From assembly GCA_023458595.1 (NCBI GenBank), contig JAEWYT010000122.1, positions 1-29,875 of the forward strand: a stretch of 29,875 nt of DNA. Reading direction: 5' to 3'. The notes beneath the pieces were generated by a model, which was not told the DNA's origin, ran no database searches, and saw only the letters and a list, made by a program, of their open reading frames with translations. Shown piece by piece: positions 13,307-21,459 of the stretch. The translations under genes and the position numbers were made by a program. The DNA comes from Pseudomonadota bacterium (GTDB lineage: Bacteria; Pseudomonadota; Alphaproteobacteria; Rhizobiales; Tepidamorphaceae). Within the stretch, counting starts at the first letter, position 1. Each line of letters starts with the position of its first letter.

Positions 13307-16300
13307 ATGGAAATCATCGACAACGGATTGCAAATTCAGGACGGCGCCCTGCAGTATGCCTGGTATCGTTTGAATTCGAACCAGGGTGAACGCTTCCACT
13401 GTGTGGCGCTGCGAGAGCTGGCCGCTCTGCCGGTCGATTCAGCCGAGGATTACAACCTGCTGGGAAAGCAGTGGGGGGCGGTCCGCGGCCTCTATAATGC
13501 CGGCGTGAACTTTGTGTATACCGCCAGCGGCCTTTTCACTCCACAGCATATCGGGATCGTCCAGTACTACGGCGCCGCTGCAGATGGGGAAAGCCTGGAT
13601 GAGGCAGCGCAAAAGGTAAAAGAACAGCTCTCCGCTGTTCTGGCTGTCCTGGCCAACTTCACCCAATCCCGCACCCGGCCCCCCGACCTGACCTGGATGC
13701 GCTGGTACATTGATTTCGTGATGAGCCGCAGCCGGAACGTGATGGCCATCCTGGGCTACCCGGATCCGCGTGAAAGCGCCCGCGGCATAGGCATGGACGG
13801 CCGGCTGCCGGATGACACGGGAGACGATCTCTCCAGCGAGCAGAACGAGCTCCTTTTTCGCGGCCTGGCCAAGCTGCGCGAAGATTTTGTCTTCCAGGTC
13901 ACCGCCCGGCATATCGGCCGCAAGTTCCTGACCGATACCCTGATGCAGGTGGCCGAGATCGCTTCCAACGTCGCTTCCCGGAGAAAAGGAGCGATGAGCA
14001 TCGGCTTCAGCCTGGGCATCCCATTGATGGCAGCCCTTTCGAACGCCGTTAGCGGCGGGCATGCCATCTCAAACAGCCAGGCGCACTCGACTGCGGACGG
14101 GCAGTCGCACGGCTGGGGCCAGGCCCACACCGACAGCTACAGCCATACCGAGAGCCAGGCAAGCACAGTGGGCGGGTCAGAAACGCACACGATCGGCGTA
14201 TCTCATACCGATAGCCAGGGCCATACGGACAGCTCCGCTCATACCGACAGTCGCAGCCACACGGACAGCCAGAGTCACTCGGACACCTGGTCGAACACGA
14301 CCAGCCGCTCGCACAGCGAAAGCTCGATGGTGGGCGGCAGCTCTTCCCACACCCGGAGTTCGGCTCACAGTGAAAGCGCTTCATCCGGCAGCTCTGAATC
14401 GAACACAACCGGGATGTCCAGCGGTCAAACCACCTCGAACAGCCAGACGACGGGCACTTCCAGCGGCAGTTCAACCTCCGCAGGAATTAGCTCATCTCAG
14501 TCCAGTGGGCATACGGATGGCTGGAATGTCGGGGGTTCGGTCAGCGGCGGAATTCCGGGGGTGGCTTCCGCCAGCGTGCATGGGGGCATTAGCGGCAGTG
14601 ATTCCACCTCTTCCAGTACCGGATCGTCAGCCAGTACCTCGGAGAGCACTGGGGCGATGGAATCCAGCTCCAGCGGAGTAGCAAACAGCAGTGGAGCGAT
14701 GGAATCGGCCACCCTGGGCACGAGCACCAGCACCGGAAGCTCAGATACGGTTGGCAGCAGCGATACGAATACGTCGATGTGGTCGAGCGGCAGTGCGGAC
14801 ACCTGGGGCAGCGCGCATTCCGTTGGCGGCGTCGATACGGTCGGTCACGCTGACACCGTGGGCAGCGCCGATACGGTCGGACGTGCAGACAGCATTGGCA
14901 GCGCGGACAGCGTGATGGAATCGCATTCCTGGAGCAAATCCTGGGCGCAGACCCGCGGCCAGGCAGACAGCTGGGGCCGGGCTGACAGCGCCAGCCAAAA
15001 CTGGGGGCAGACCCATGCCGAAGGCGAAGCAGTGGGCCAGGCGCTGGGTCGCTCAGGTGCCCAGGCGTTTTCAGGCGGTTTATCGACCGGGCTGGTGCCA
15101 GGCGTCTCGATCAACCGCTCCTGGCAGCTCGAAGATGACGTCGCCGACCGGCTGGCCGAAGTGCTGCGCCAGCTCGAAAGCCTGGTCAATGTGGCCTCCC
15201 AAGAAGGCGGCTTTATGACCGACGCCCTGCTCTTCACGGCTTCACCGGGCGGGGCGCACGCCGCTGAAGCCCTGGTGCCGCAGGCCTTCCACGGCCCAAA
15301 CGTGCCCACTCCTGTGCTCACAATCCGGCCAGACGACGCCGGCGAAGAGCAGCGGCTGCGCCGCAACGCTTTGGCCTTCTTCCCTTCAGGAAGCGAGAAA
15401 GATCGCTCGTTCATCCCCGGCGATCCATTCCACGGCCGCCTGTGGAGCCGCTATTCCACGCTGCTCACAGCCAGCCAGGTCGCCGCCTACACAGCCCCAG
15501 GGTTATTCCCGGAGGGTAGGACGGTCACCGCCATGCCGCCGATTCCGAAAGGGATGGGGTTTTACCCGCTCATGCCTGGCGAAGCGCTCCTGGGCCACCA
15601 GTTCTCTCCCGAAACGGCTGACCTGACCAGCGCACCGGTCTGCCTGGACCAATCCCGGCTGATGCACTGCATGTTCGCCGGCGATACCGGCTTCGGCAAG
15701 TCCGTTGCAGCCATCCGCTGGGCATATGAAACCACCTTGCGCTGGCACTTGCGCACGGTCGTACTGGACTTCGGCGCCGGCTGGCGGCAGCTGCTCAATG
15801 CCTCCGGCCTGGAAGGCCATGTTGAAATCTTGCAGCTCTGGCCGAACGCTGCCCGCCCGATGCGCTGGAACCCGCTGCAGATTGGGCGCAATATCGACCC
15901 GGAAACCCAGTGGCGGGCCTTCGCTGACATCTTCGGCTCGGTGGCGCGCCTGGGCGTCAAGCGCCAGAAGCAGGAACTGCTCGAAGCCCTGCGCAAGGTG
16001 TACGTACGGGCCGGCGTGCTGGTCGATGATCCAGAAGTGCGCGGAGACCTGCAGTGGGGGCGGGTGCAGATCAATGAACGCAGCCTGGTTGGAGCCAGGG
16101 AAGGCACGGCGATCTCAGATCTTTCCCAACGGCAGCGCCAGCTGCTGGCGGTCAGCCGGTCCCGGCTGGTCGGGCTGGCTGAACTGTATCGGGAGATCAG
16201 CGAGAAGCTGGCCAGTGTTCCGCCCCGCGATACGATGCTCACCGGTGTGCTCGAAGGGATCCTGTTTCGCCTGAATCCCCTGGTTCAAGGCGCCGCTGCC

Positions 16301-16951
16301 GCCCAGTTCGCGGCGGGACCGGATACATTGGCCATCGAAGACCTGGGGAAACCCTGGGGGATCGGGATCGTCGAGGGCGGCATGTTCCTGGACGACTTCG
16401 GCAAGGCCTTTCTGCTCGGCTGGATCGGCTGGCACCTGTATACGGATATGGTCGCCCGGCGGGTCCACGAAGTTAAGACCGGCGAACCTGTCCTGCAGAT
16501 TTTCTTTGAGGAGGCCAACAAGATCTTCGTCAAAGACAGCGGCGGGGGCGGGGAGGATGATTCGGGCGGCGTTTCCGCCTCACAGCGTTTCGGGGACATG
16601 TTTCGCGATGCGCGCAAGTATCATGCCCGTCTGCACGTCATCACGCAGGCTCCCCATATGATCCCGGATGACATCATCTCCTCCTGTAACAACCTGGTGG
16701 TGGGCTTTCTGAAGAACCCGAAAGACAAGGATCTGGTGCTTTCAGCGCTGGCGCGCTCTGAAAAAGGCTTTCATGACGAACCCTGGCGGCGTTTTCTTTC
16801 AGACCTGCCCATCGGGATGGCCATCGGCCGCCTGCCATACACGGCCAACCGGGAACTGCAGCGTCCTTTCCTGTTCCGCCCGCTCATGGTGGATTTCCCG
16901 GAGCCGTCGGACGATGAGATCGAGCACCGGCTGGGGAGGCTGAACGGGTGA
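13307..16951 (+). CDS. VirB4/HerA-like ATPase with Ser/His-rich repeat insert
   Basis: 1214-residue P-loop ATPase of the FtsK/HerA/VirB4 superfamily, the motors of DNA translocation and type IV secretion. The N-terminal domain (1-245) is an alpha/beta region seen before the motor in such proteins. Residues about 248-598 are a low-complexity insert made of Ser, Thr, His, Asp and Gly repeats. A segment DVADRLAEVLRQLESLV restores normal sequence. The motor begins near residue 730 with Walker A GDTGFGKS (792-799) and Walker B LQIFFEEANKIF (E1068/E1069). Later come SQRFGDMFRDARKYHARLHV and ITQAPHMIPDDI, the superfamily's sensor-like Q region. The insert separates the N-terminal domain from the motor, so both should fold independently. 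The stop overlaps the next gene (GTGA). VirB4 versus HerA cannot be decided by eye. Confidence 0.82.
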   Translation: MEIIDNGLQIQDGALQYAWYRLNSNQGERFHCVALRELAALPVDSAEDYNLLGKQWGAVRGLYNAGVNFVYTASGLFTPQHIGIVQYYGAAADGESLDEAAQKVKEQLSAVLAVLANFTQSRTRPPDLTWMRWYIDFVMSRSRNVMAILGYPDPRESARGIGMDGRLPDDTGDDLSSEQNELLFRGLAKLREDFVFQVTARHIGRKFLTDTLMQVAEIASNVASRRKGAMSIGFSLGIPLMAALSNAVSGGHAISNSQAHSTADGQSHGWGQAHTDSYSHTESQASTVGGSETHTIGVSHTDSQGHTDSSAHTDSRSHTDSQSHSDTWSNTTSRSHSESSMVGGSSSHTRSSAHSESASSGSSESNTTGMSSGQTTSNSQTTGTSSGSSTSAGISSSQSSGHTDGWNVGGSVSGGIPGVASASVHGGISGSDSTSSSTGSSASTSESTGAMESSSSGVANSSGAMESATLGTSTSTGSSDTVGSSDTNTSMWSSGSADTWGSAHSVGGVDTVGHADTVGSADTVGRADSIGSADSVMESHSWSKSWAQTRGQADSWGRADSASQNWGQTHAEGEAVGQALGRSGAQAFSGGLSTGLVPGVSINRSWQLEDDVADRLAEVLRQLESLVNVASQEGGFMTDALLFTASPGGAHAAEALVPQAFHGPNVPTPVLTIRPDDAGEEQRLRRNALAFFPSGSEKDRSFIPGDPFHGRLWSRYSTLLTASQVAAYTAPGLFPEGRTVTAMPPIPKGMGFYPLMPGEALLGHQFSPETADLTSAPVCLDQSRLMHCMFAGDTGFGKSVAAIRWAYETTLRWHLRTVVLDFGAGWRQLLNASGLEGHVEILQLWPNAARPMRWNPLQIGRNIDPETQWRAFADIFGSVARLGVKRQKQELLEALRKVYVRAGVLVDDPEVRGDLQWGRVQINERSLVGAREGTAISDLSQRQRQLLAVSRSRLVGLAELYREISEKLASVPPRDTMLTGVLEGILFRLNPLVQGAAAAQFAAGPDTLAIEDLGKPWGIGIVEGGMFLDDFGKAFLLGWIGWHLYTDMVARRVHEVKTGEPVLQIFFEEANKIFVKDSGGGGEDDSGGVSASQRFGDMFRDARKYHARLHVITQAPHMIPDDIISSCNNLVVGFLKNPKDKDLVLSALARSEKGFHDEPWRRFLSDLPIGMAIGRLPYTANRELQRPFLFRPLMVDFPEPSDDEIEHRLGRLNG
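14047..15100 (+). repeat. Low-complexity SHTDS / SADTVG coding repeats
   Basis: About 350 codons of degenerate tandem repeats. The first part (around 14080-14300) is rich in SHTDS and AHTDS units. The middle (14300-14760) is almost only S, T, G, A and M, with two GAMES-containing units. The last part (14760-15060) repeats GSADTVG, GRADSIG and QADSWGRAD-like units of 5-6 residues. Codons vary between units (for example CATACC, CACACG and CACACC for H-T), so the repeats are old or selected at the protein level rather than freshly duplicated DNA. His is frequent at the start and end, Ser in the middle. Confidence 0.85.
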
Positions 16952-17169
16952 ACCGCAAACACACCTCCGACTTTCTCTTTTTCCTGTTTGTCATTCTTTC
17001 GCTCGTCTTTGCTGTCGTTCAGGGCGAGCTGGGTGGTGCCAGTGCGACTTCCACTCCCTGGCCTACCCCAAATGTTCTTCTCACCCCGGTCACGTCGACA
17101 GCTGAAGCGGGATGGTGGATGGATCTACCCACCCCGATTCCACTCCCCAGCCCGACCAGCAAGCGTTGA
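16948..17169 (+). CDS. Small single-pass membrane protein, Pro/Thr-rich tail
   Basis: 73 residues, from GTG 16948, which overlaps the ATPase stop codon in the GTGA arrangement of translational coupling. One membrane segment (about residues 8-26: DFLFFLFVILSLVFAVV) is followed by a Pro/Thr/Ser-rich extracytoplasmic tail (STPWPTPNVLLTP, PTPIPLPSPTS). It resembles small subunits often found next to secretion ATPases, but has no recognised motif. Coupling to the ATPase and the clear topology argue that it is real. Confidence 0.68.
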   Translation: MNRKHTSDFLFFLFVILSLVFAVVQGELGGASATSTPWPTPNVLLTPVTSTAEAGWWMDLPTPIPLPSPTSKR

Positions 17170-17241
17170 TCGTTTCAATCCAATGGATTTCGCGCCTGTC
17201 GGAAGATCAGGCGCAGCAAAGCTCACTGACAAGGAGAAACC

Positions 17242-18105
17242 ATGAAAAAACTTCTACCCATTCTCATCGCTGTCCCAGTTTTTCTGTTTGCACTGGCCAT
17301 GATGCGGCCCGAGGCGACTGTCCCCGTGGTCGTGGCCACTTATGATCTACCGGAAGGCCGTACCTTAATGGACACCGATCTTCAAGTACAGCAGCTTCCG
17401 CGCAGCCAGGCGCCCCAAGGTGCGATCGACGATCCCGTAAAAATCATTGGCCAGACCTTGCGCGTCTTCCGAGGAACAGGCGATGCCATTTTCCTCACGC
17501 ACCTGGGCGGGGAAGAGATCATCCTGGCTCCTGAAGAGCGGGCTGTTGCCCTCCATGTTTCGGATGCTTCCGGACTGGCTGGGCTGATCCGGACGGGAGA
17601 TACCGTTGGCGTTACCGCGGTTATGGAGAGCAGCGAAGGCCCCTATGCCAAGACGGTTGCCAATGGGCTGCGCATCCTGTACATCTCTCCGGAGTTCAAG
17701 GCGATCCAGCAGCCGCAAACAGAGCCCGCCTCGTCGGGTGACGCCTTCTCTGGGGGCTCTTCCTCATCCTCTCAACCTCCCAGGGAACTGGAAGGGACGG
17801 TCGTCCTGGCGGTGCCGGTGGATGCCGTGACCGTCGGCTATGATTTTTCTTCCTTCGGCGTCAACTCCGAGAGCCAACTGGTCTATCTGACCGACCTGCT
17901 GCCGGCGCTCGACCTGGTGAGCAACGTGCAGTTGAGTCTGTTCCTGGAACCCGAGTCGCCGGAAGCCTTCGTCACTTCCGGCCTGTTTCTCCCCAACCTG
18001 GTCATCACCCCTGGACCCTCTCCCACGCCGACGCCCTGCCTGGATGGGATCTGTGGCGATCTGGCTGCCACCCCTGCCGTTTCCACCCCTACCCCAGCTC
18101 CGTGA
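17242..18105 (+). CDS. cpaB: CpaB/RcpC-like Flp pilus assembly protein (SAF domain)
   Basis: 287 residues, from ATG 17242 with AAGGAG 6 bases upstream. After one N-terminal membrane segment (about 4-22) comes a SAF domain (about 28-92): VVVATYDLPEGRTLMDTDLQ and GQTLRVFRGTGDAIF match the ordered SAF strands of CpaB/RcpC. The RcpC-type domain continues with ERAVALHVSDASGLAGLIRTGDTVGV (split about 101-126). The C-terminus is Pro/Thr-rich with two Cys (PCLDGICGD). CpaB proteins sit in the envelope and help assemble or modify the Tad apparatus. It is followed 8 bases later by the CpaE-like gene, matching the conserved cpaB-cpaE-cpaF order; no secretin (cpaC) lies between, as might be expected in a cell without an outer membrane. 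Confidence 0.82.
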   Translation: MKKLLPILIAVPVFLFALAMMRPEATVPVVVATYDLPEGRTLMDTDLQVQQLPRSQAPQGAIDDPVKIIGQTLRVFRGTGDAIFLTHLGGEEIILAPEERAVALHVSDASGLAGLIRTGDTVGVTAVMESSEGPYAKTVANGLRILYISPEFKAIQQPQTEPASSGDAFSGGSSSSSQPPRELEGTVVLAVPVDAVTVGYDFSSFGVNSESQLVYLTDLLPALDLVSNVQLSLFLEPESPEAFVTSGLFLPNLVITPGPSPTPTPCLDGICGDLAATPAVSTPTPAP

Positions 18106-18112
18106 GGTTTCT

Positions 18113-19414
18113 ATGTGGTCTGGTAATCAACCTGCCTCTCTTCAACAGGCCGCAGATGCGGTGACGGTTCTGCTGGCTGCCCCCATGTCGCGGGTCAATG
18201 CCTGGTACACGGCCCTGGCGGCCGATGCCCGCGCCCGGGTGACTTCCTTCTCTCTCGATCCGCAGGATCTGGCGATCAAAATCGCCGCTGCTCCTGAAGC
18301 ATTGATTCTGGATGCCAGCATCTACGACGGCCCGACTGCGATGACCGAGCTGCTCACTCGCTTTTCCGGCGCCGCCTACGTGATCCTGCCGCCCCAAGCC
18401 ACCGGGGAGATTGCCGATAACGTGGCTCGCATTCCATCGGTGAAAGGCGTCTATCAAGGGGATGTGAACCTGGCCGAGCTATCTGGAAAACTATTCGGCG
18501 ACGTGCAGGCCCTGCGCCAGAACGGCCGGAATGGGATGGATGCCTTATGGAAACCGCGGTCCGATGGGATTGCGCCAATCGGAATGCGGATCATCGCCGT
18601 ATGGAATCAATCCGGTGGGGTGGGCAAGACCACGGTTTCCACCAACCTGGCTTACGAAGCGGCCCGGCGCGGTCTGCCGGCCATCCTGATCGGCCTGGGT
18701 GCACCGGATGACCTGCCCCTCATCCTGGGGCTGAAGCCCGAACCCAATATCGTCACCTGGCGCTCAAACCCGACCCAAGAGGGGCTCAAGATGTCCCTGC
18801 AGAAGATGGATACCCTGGACGTTCTGGCTGGCTTTCCCGATGTGCTGGCCGAGGCCGTGGCGATCAACACGCCGCAGGATTCTCCTAACTCGGTGCAGAA
18901 GCTAATCCTGACCGCCGCCTATGCCGGCTATGCCGTCATTGTGCTCGATGCCCCGCCGACGGCCCTGGCCGCTTCGGCGATCGCTGCTGCCAATACTCTC
19001 GTCCTGGTGGCCCGACCTTCCCTCGAAGGCGTGATGCGCACCGTTCATGCCTACCGCACGGTGGTTGAGCGCCTGGCTGGGGAACACCGCATTCCCGCCA
19101 ACGGTGTCTATGTGGCGCTCAACCGGATCTCTCCCAACCGGATGACGGCCGATGAGTGGCACAAGGCGGCTTCCGGCCTCCTGGGCCAACCCTTCCCACC
19201 GATTGCCGCCCAAATTCCCGAGGATATTCAGGTGGGCGAGCTGCAGGATCGGCGGCGGCTGCCGTTGATGGCCAGTGAAGCCTTCACCCGCGGTCTGCAA
19301 CCGCTGGCCAATGCGCTGTTCTCAACCAATGGAATGGCTGCAGCCGGTAATGGCAGCCGGCAAGCGGGCAAAGGACGAGAGATCAACCTGTTGGGAATGA
19401 AAGTGAAGGTGTAG
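18113..19414 (+). CDS. cpaE: CpaE/TadZ-like ATPase
   Basis: 433 residues. I chose ATG 18113 because it follows the cpaB stop closely with GAGG upstream; an in-frame start at 18044 would lie inside cpaB. The N-terminal part (about 30-145) has the alternating pattern of the receiver-like domain of CpaE/TadZ. The C-terminal part is a ParA/MinD-type ATPase with deviant Walker A NQSGGVGKTT (165-174), in which the signature lysine position holds Ser (S167). It also has VIVLDAPPTALA as Walker B and a late VALNRISPNRM segment. TadZ/CpaE proteins place Tad machinery in the cell. It is a different class from the ParA at 3578, so the element encodes two ParA-fold proteins for two tasks. It ends 2 bases before cpaF. 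Confidence 0.8.
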   Translation: MWSGNQPASLQQAADAVTVLLAAPMSRVNAWYTALAADARARVTSFSLDPQDLAIKIAAAPEALILDASIYDGPTAMTELLTRFSGAAYVILPPQATGEIADNVARIPSVKGVYQGDVNLAELSGKLFGDVQALRQNGRNGMDALWKPRSDGIAPIGMRIIAVWNQSGGVGKTTVSTNLAYEAARRGLPAILIGLGAPDDLPLILGLKPEPNIVTWRSNPTQEGLKMSLQKMDTLDVLAGFPDVLAEAVAINTPQDSPNSVQKLILTAAYAGYAVIVLDAPPTALAASAIAAANTLVLVARPSLEGVMRTVHAYRTVVERLAGEHRIPANGVYVALNRISPNRMTADEWHKAASGLLGQPFPPIAAQIPEDIQVGELQDRRRLPLMASEAFTRGLQPLANALFSTNGMAAAGNGSRQAGKGREINLLGMKVKV

Positions 19415-19416
19415 AG

Positions 19417-20646
19417 ATGTCTTGGGCGGATTTAGCGCAATCGATCAATCAAGACCAGCAGCATTTGCTGGTAGACCAGGCCGTGCAGGGCCTGCAAGGC
19501 CTTCCACTGGCGACGATCCGGGATCGTACCCGCCTGACGGCCCATGCTTCCAGCGCCATCTCAGCTGCTGCAACTCGCTTGGGATTAGTCATTCCCGCGA
19601 ACTTGAACGCGGCGCTCATCCAGCAAGTCGTCGCTCGCACCGGCGGCCTGGGCTTTCTCAATGACCTGCTGCCACCTGCCCGCACGGATCTCTCGGAAAT
19701 TGCTATGAACCCGGATGGCACGGTCTGGCTGATGAGAAAGGGGGCGCGTGGTTTCGAAAAGCTGGAAGGCCAGCCGCCGCTTGACGAAGTTTGGCGTTCG
19801 GTCGAAGCGCTCCTGGCTCCCATGGGACGGGCACTGTCAGAAGCCACGCCAACCGTAGACGCCAAGCTGCCGCGCACCAAAGATGGTCTTTCTGGGGCGC
19901 GGGTAAAGATCATCCACCCGGTGCTGGCTCCTGGTGGGGGCTACCCGGCGATCAACATCCGCCTGTTCGAGCCGAAGCCGGTGAAGCCCGAACGGCTGGT
20001 CGAATGGCAGGTCGCGCCCGAGGCGGTGATCGAAGGGTTGGTGGAGGCAGTCGCCAACAAGCTGCGCGTTCTGGTAGTCGGTGGAACCGCTACCGGGAAA
20101 ACGACGGTGCTTTCAGCCCTGGCCAACGGCATCCCGCAGCAGGCGCGGGTGGTCAAGATTGAAGATCCGGAAGAGATCTGGCTGACGCATCCTAACGTGG
20201 TCACCCTGGAGGCCCGGCCGGCGCCTCCAGGATCAACGGTTCCACCCTATCGAGTTCAAGATGGGGTGGATGATGCCATGCGGATGGCGCCCGACTGGCT
20301 GATCGTTGGCGAGGTGCGCACCGGCCAGGCTGCCCTGTCCCTTTTCCGCGCCCAGATGTCCGATCACCCTGGACTGTGCACGTTTCACGCAGAAGGGGCA
20401 GAAGCGGCAGTACACCGCATGTCGGTAATCATGTTTGCCGATGCCCAGGTGCGGATGGAAGCGGCGAAGGAGATCTTTGCCCAGGCAGTGGACCTGGTGG
20501 TCCAGGTAGGTTGGGTAGATGGAAAACGAAGGATCCTTGGTGTATGGGAGACTGGTTCGGAAATGAAGGCGGGAAATGTAACCTTTCGATCTTTGTTTAA
20601 GGCAGGAGAGATGAAACTGAATGATTACAGCAGGAACAGAGCATGA
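19417..20646 (+). CDS. cpaF: CpaF/TadA-type secretion ATPase
   Basis: 409 residues, from ATG 19417. Hexameric secretion ATPase of the VirB11/PulE superfamily that powers assembly of Tad/Flp pili. The N-terminal domain (about 60-200) has TDLSEIAMNPDG, the strand-turn typical of CpaF. The core has Walker A GGTATGKTT (222-230), an Asp-box region (VVKIEDPEEIWLTHPNVV), Walker B DWLIVGEVRTGQA and a His-box segment (GLCTFHAEGAEAAVHRM). Both the final helices and the C-terminus are present, so the protein is complete. In standard loci tadB and tadC follow; here a terminator comes 50 bases later, so the membrane platform must be encoded elsewhere or be replaced, perhaps by the polytopic protein at 12764. 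Confidence 0.9.
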   Translation: MSWADLAQSINQDQQHLLVDQAVQGLQGLPLATIRDRTRLTAHASSAISAAATRLGLVIPANLNAALIQQVVARTGGLGFLNDLLPPARTDLSEIAMNPDGTVWLMRKGARGFEKLEGQPPLDEVWRSVEALLAPMGRALSEATPTVDAKLPRTKDGLSGARVKIIHPVLAPGGGYPAINIRLFEPKPVKPERLVEWQVAPEAVIEGLVEAVANKLRVLVVGGTATGKTTVLSALANGIPQQARVVKIEDPEEIWLTHPNVVTLEARPAPPGSTVPPYRVQDGVDDAMRMAPDWLIVGEVRTGQAALSLFRAQMSDHPGLCTFHAEGAEAAVHRMSVIMFADAQVRMEAAKEIFAQAVDLVVQVGWVDGKRRILGVWETGSEMKAGNVTFRSLFKAGEMKLNDYSRNRA

Positions 20647-20693
20647 TAGCTCTTTTTTATTGAATACTGTGGATAAGATTTGCAAAGTGGACG

Positions 20694-20731
20694 AAAGGAC
20701 CAGACCCGGCTGGCCAAGTCTGGTCCTTTTT
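20694..20731 (+). terminator. Strong terminator ending the secretion block
   Basis: A perfect 12-bp stem, AAAGGACCAGAC (20694-20705) with GTCTGGTCCTTT (20718-20729), holds a 12-base loop and ends in a five-T run (20727-20731). The complementary A run on the other side lets it also serve the convergent cupredoxin gene. It marks the end of the co-directional block and may be close to the right end of the mobile element. Confidence 0.88.
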
Positions 20732-20766
20732 GCGTAAGGCTGGAAAATGTAGCTATAAAGAATAAG

Positions 20767-21285
20767 TCAAGGACGGACGACCAGGTTTCCCTTCATTCCT
20801 GCATCAAAGTGGACGCCTTCCTGCTCGAAACAGCCAATTTCCCATTCACCGACCATATCTTTGGTCGGAGTAAAGGCCAGCGTGGCCCGATCACCGGATT
20901 TTGGCAGAAGGATCATGAAACCTTCATGATCTTCCATATGCATATCGCCTTCCATTTGGTGTGCTTCACCTTCACTGCTGGCGGCAAGCATCTCCTCGAC
21001 CTGCGGCTCGACTCCCGCAGCTGCGAAAAAGTCTTGTTCGAAGCCGTTCGGACGGTTGTTCATTTTTGTGACAGTCCTTCCCAGCATGAGCTCGTGTTCC
21101 AAAGCGCCTAAATTGATCAATTCAATAGTGACCGGCTGCCCAACCTGAACTTCGATCGTATCTGGTGAAAAGGCATATTCGCTCATTTCGATCGTATAGG
21201 TCACCGGTTCAGGTGTCGCCCGCGCACAACCCGTCAGGATGATGATCGTTAAAACCATCCCGATCAAACCCACTCTGCTCTTCAT
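20767..21285 (-). CDS. Cupredoxin-like lipoprotein
   Basis: 172-residue exported copper protein. The lipobox ILTGC gives C20 as the lipidated residue. The mature part is a cupredoxin fold with a complete type 1 copper set: H64 (EHELM), C152 (GCFEQEG), H159 and M164 (VHFDAGMKG), with C-x6-H-x4-M spacing near the C-terminus as in plastocyanin-like domains. Between the two halves an unusual insert (about 80-125) holds a His/Met/acid-rich stretch (AHQMEGDMHMEDHEG) that could bind further metal. ATG 21285 has AGGAGG 8 bases upstream. It stands alone and convergent to the secretion block. An electron carrier or copper-handling protein at the outer face of the membrane. Confidence 0.85.
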   Translation of the reverse strand: MKSRVGLIGMVLTIIILTGCARATPEPVTYTIEMSEYAFSPDTIEVQVGQPVTIELINLGALEHELMLGRTVTKMNNRPNGFEQDFFAAAGVEPQVEEMLAASSEGEAHQMEGDMHMEDHEGFMILLPKSGDRATLAFTPTKDMVGEWEIGCFEQEGVHFDAGMKGNLVVRP

Positions 21286-21339
21286 CTTTCCTCCTGCTCA
21301 TAAAGATAAATTTACAATATGCTTCTACAATCCCCTTAT

Positions 21340-21403
21340 ACAGATCATATCTGTCTTGATTTTATGCGTCTATAAGCCATTCTGCCTAGTGAGATATAGG
21401 CAG
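21340..21403. promoter_or_regulatory. Two inverted repeats in a divergent promoter region
   Basis: The 174-bp gap between the divergent cupredoxin and response-regulator genes holds two inverted repeats. ACAGAT-CAT-ATCTGT (21340-21354) has 6-bp arms around 3 bases. CTGCCTA (21382-21388) with TAGGCAG (21397-21403) has 7-bp arms around 8 bases. Both are operator-like, and one may be the binding site of the adjacent NarL-type regulator. I could not assign the promoters with confidence. Confidence 0.5.
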
Positions 21404-21459
21404 TATGGCGATACCTTTTCTCTCATTTTCACCTATAATAAGCCGGAGGTCTGTAGATC

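Noticed and set aside
14061..14681. 206-codon frame inside the repeat region of the large ATPase
   Set aside because: A shadow frame of GC-rich repeats, rich in Arg, Ala, Pro and Thr, inside a gene that is conserved on both sides in the other frame.
13307..16951. Surface adhesin (because of Ser-rich repeats)
   Set aside because: No signal peptide or anchor; N- and C-terminal parts are an ATPase with Walker A and Walker B motifs.
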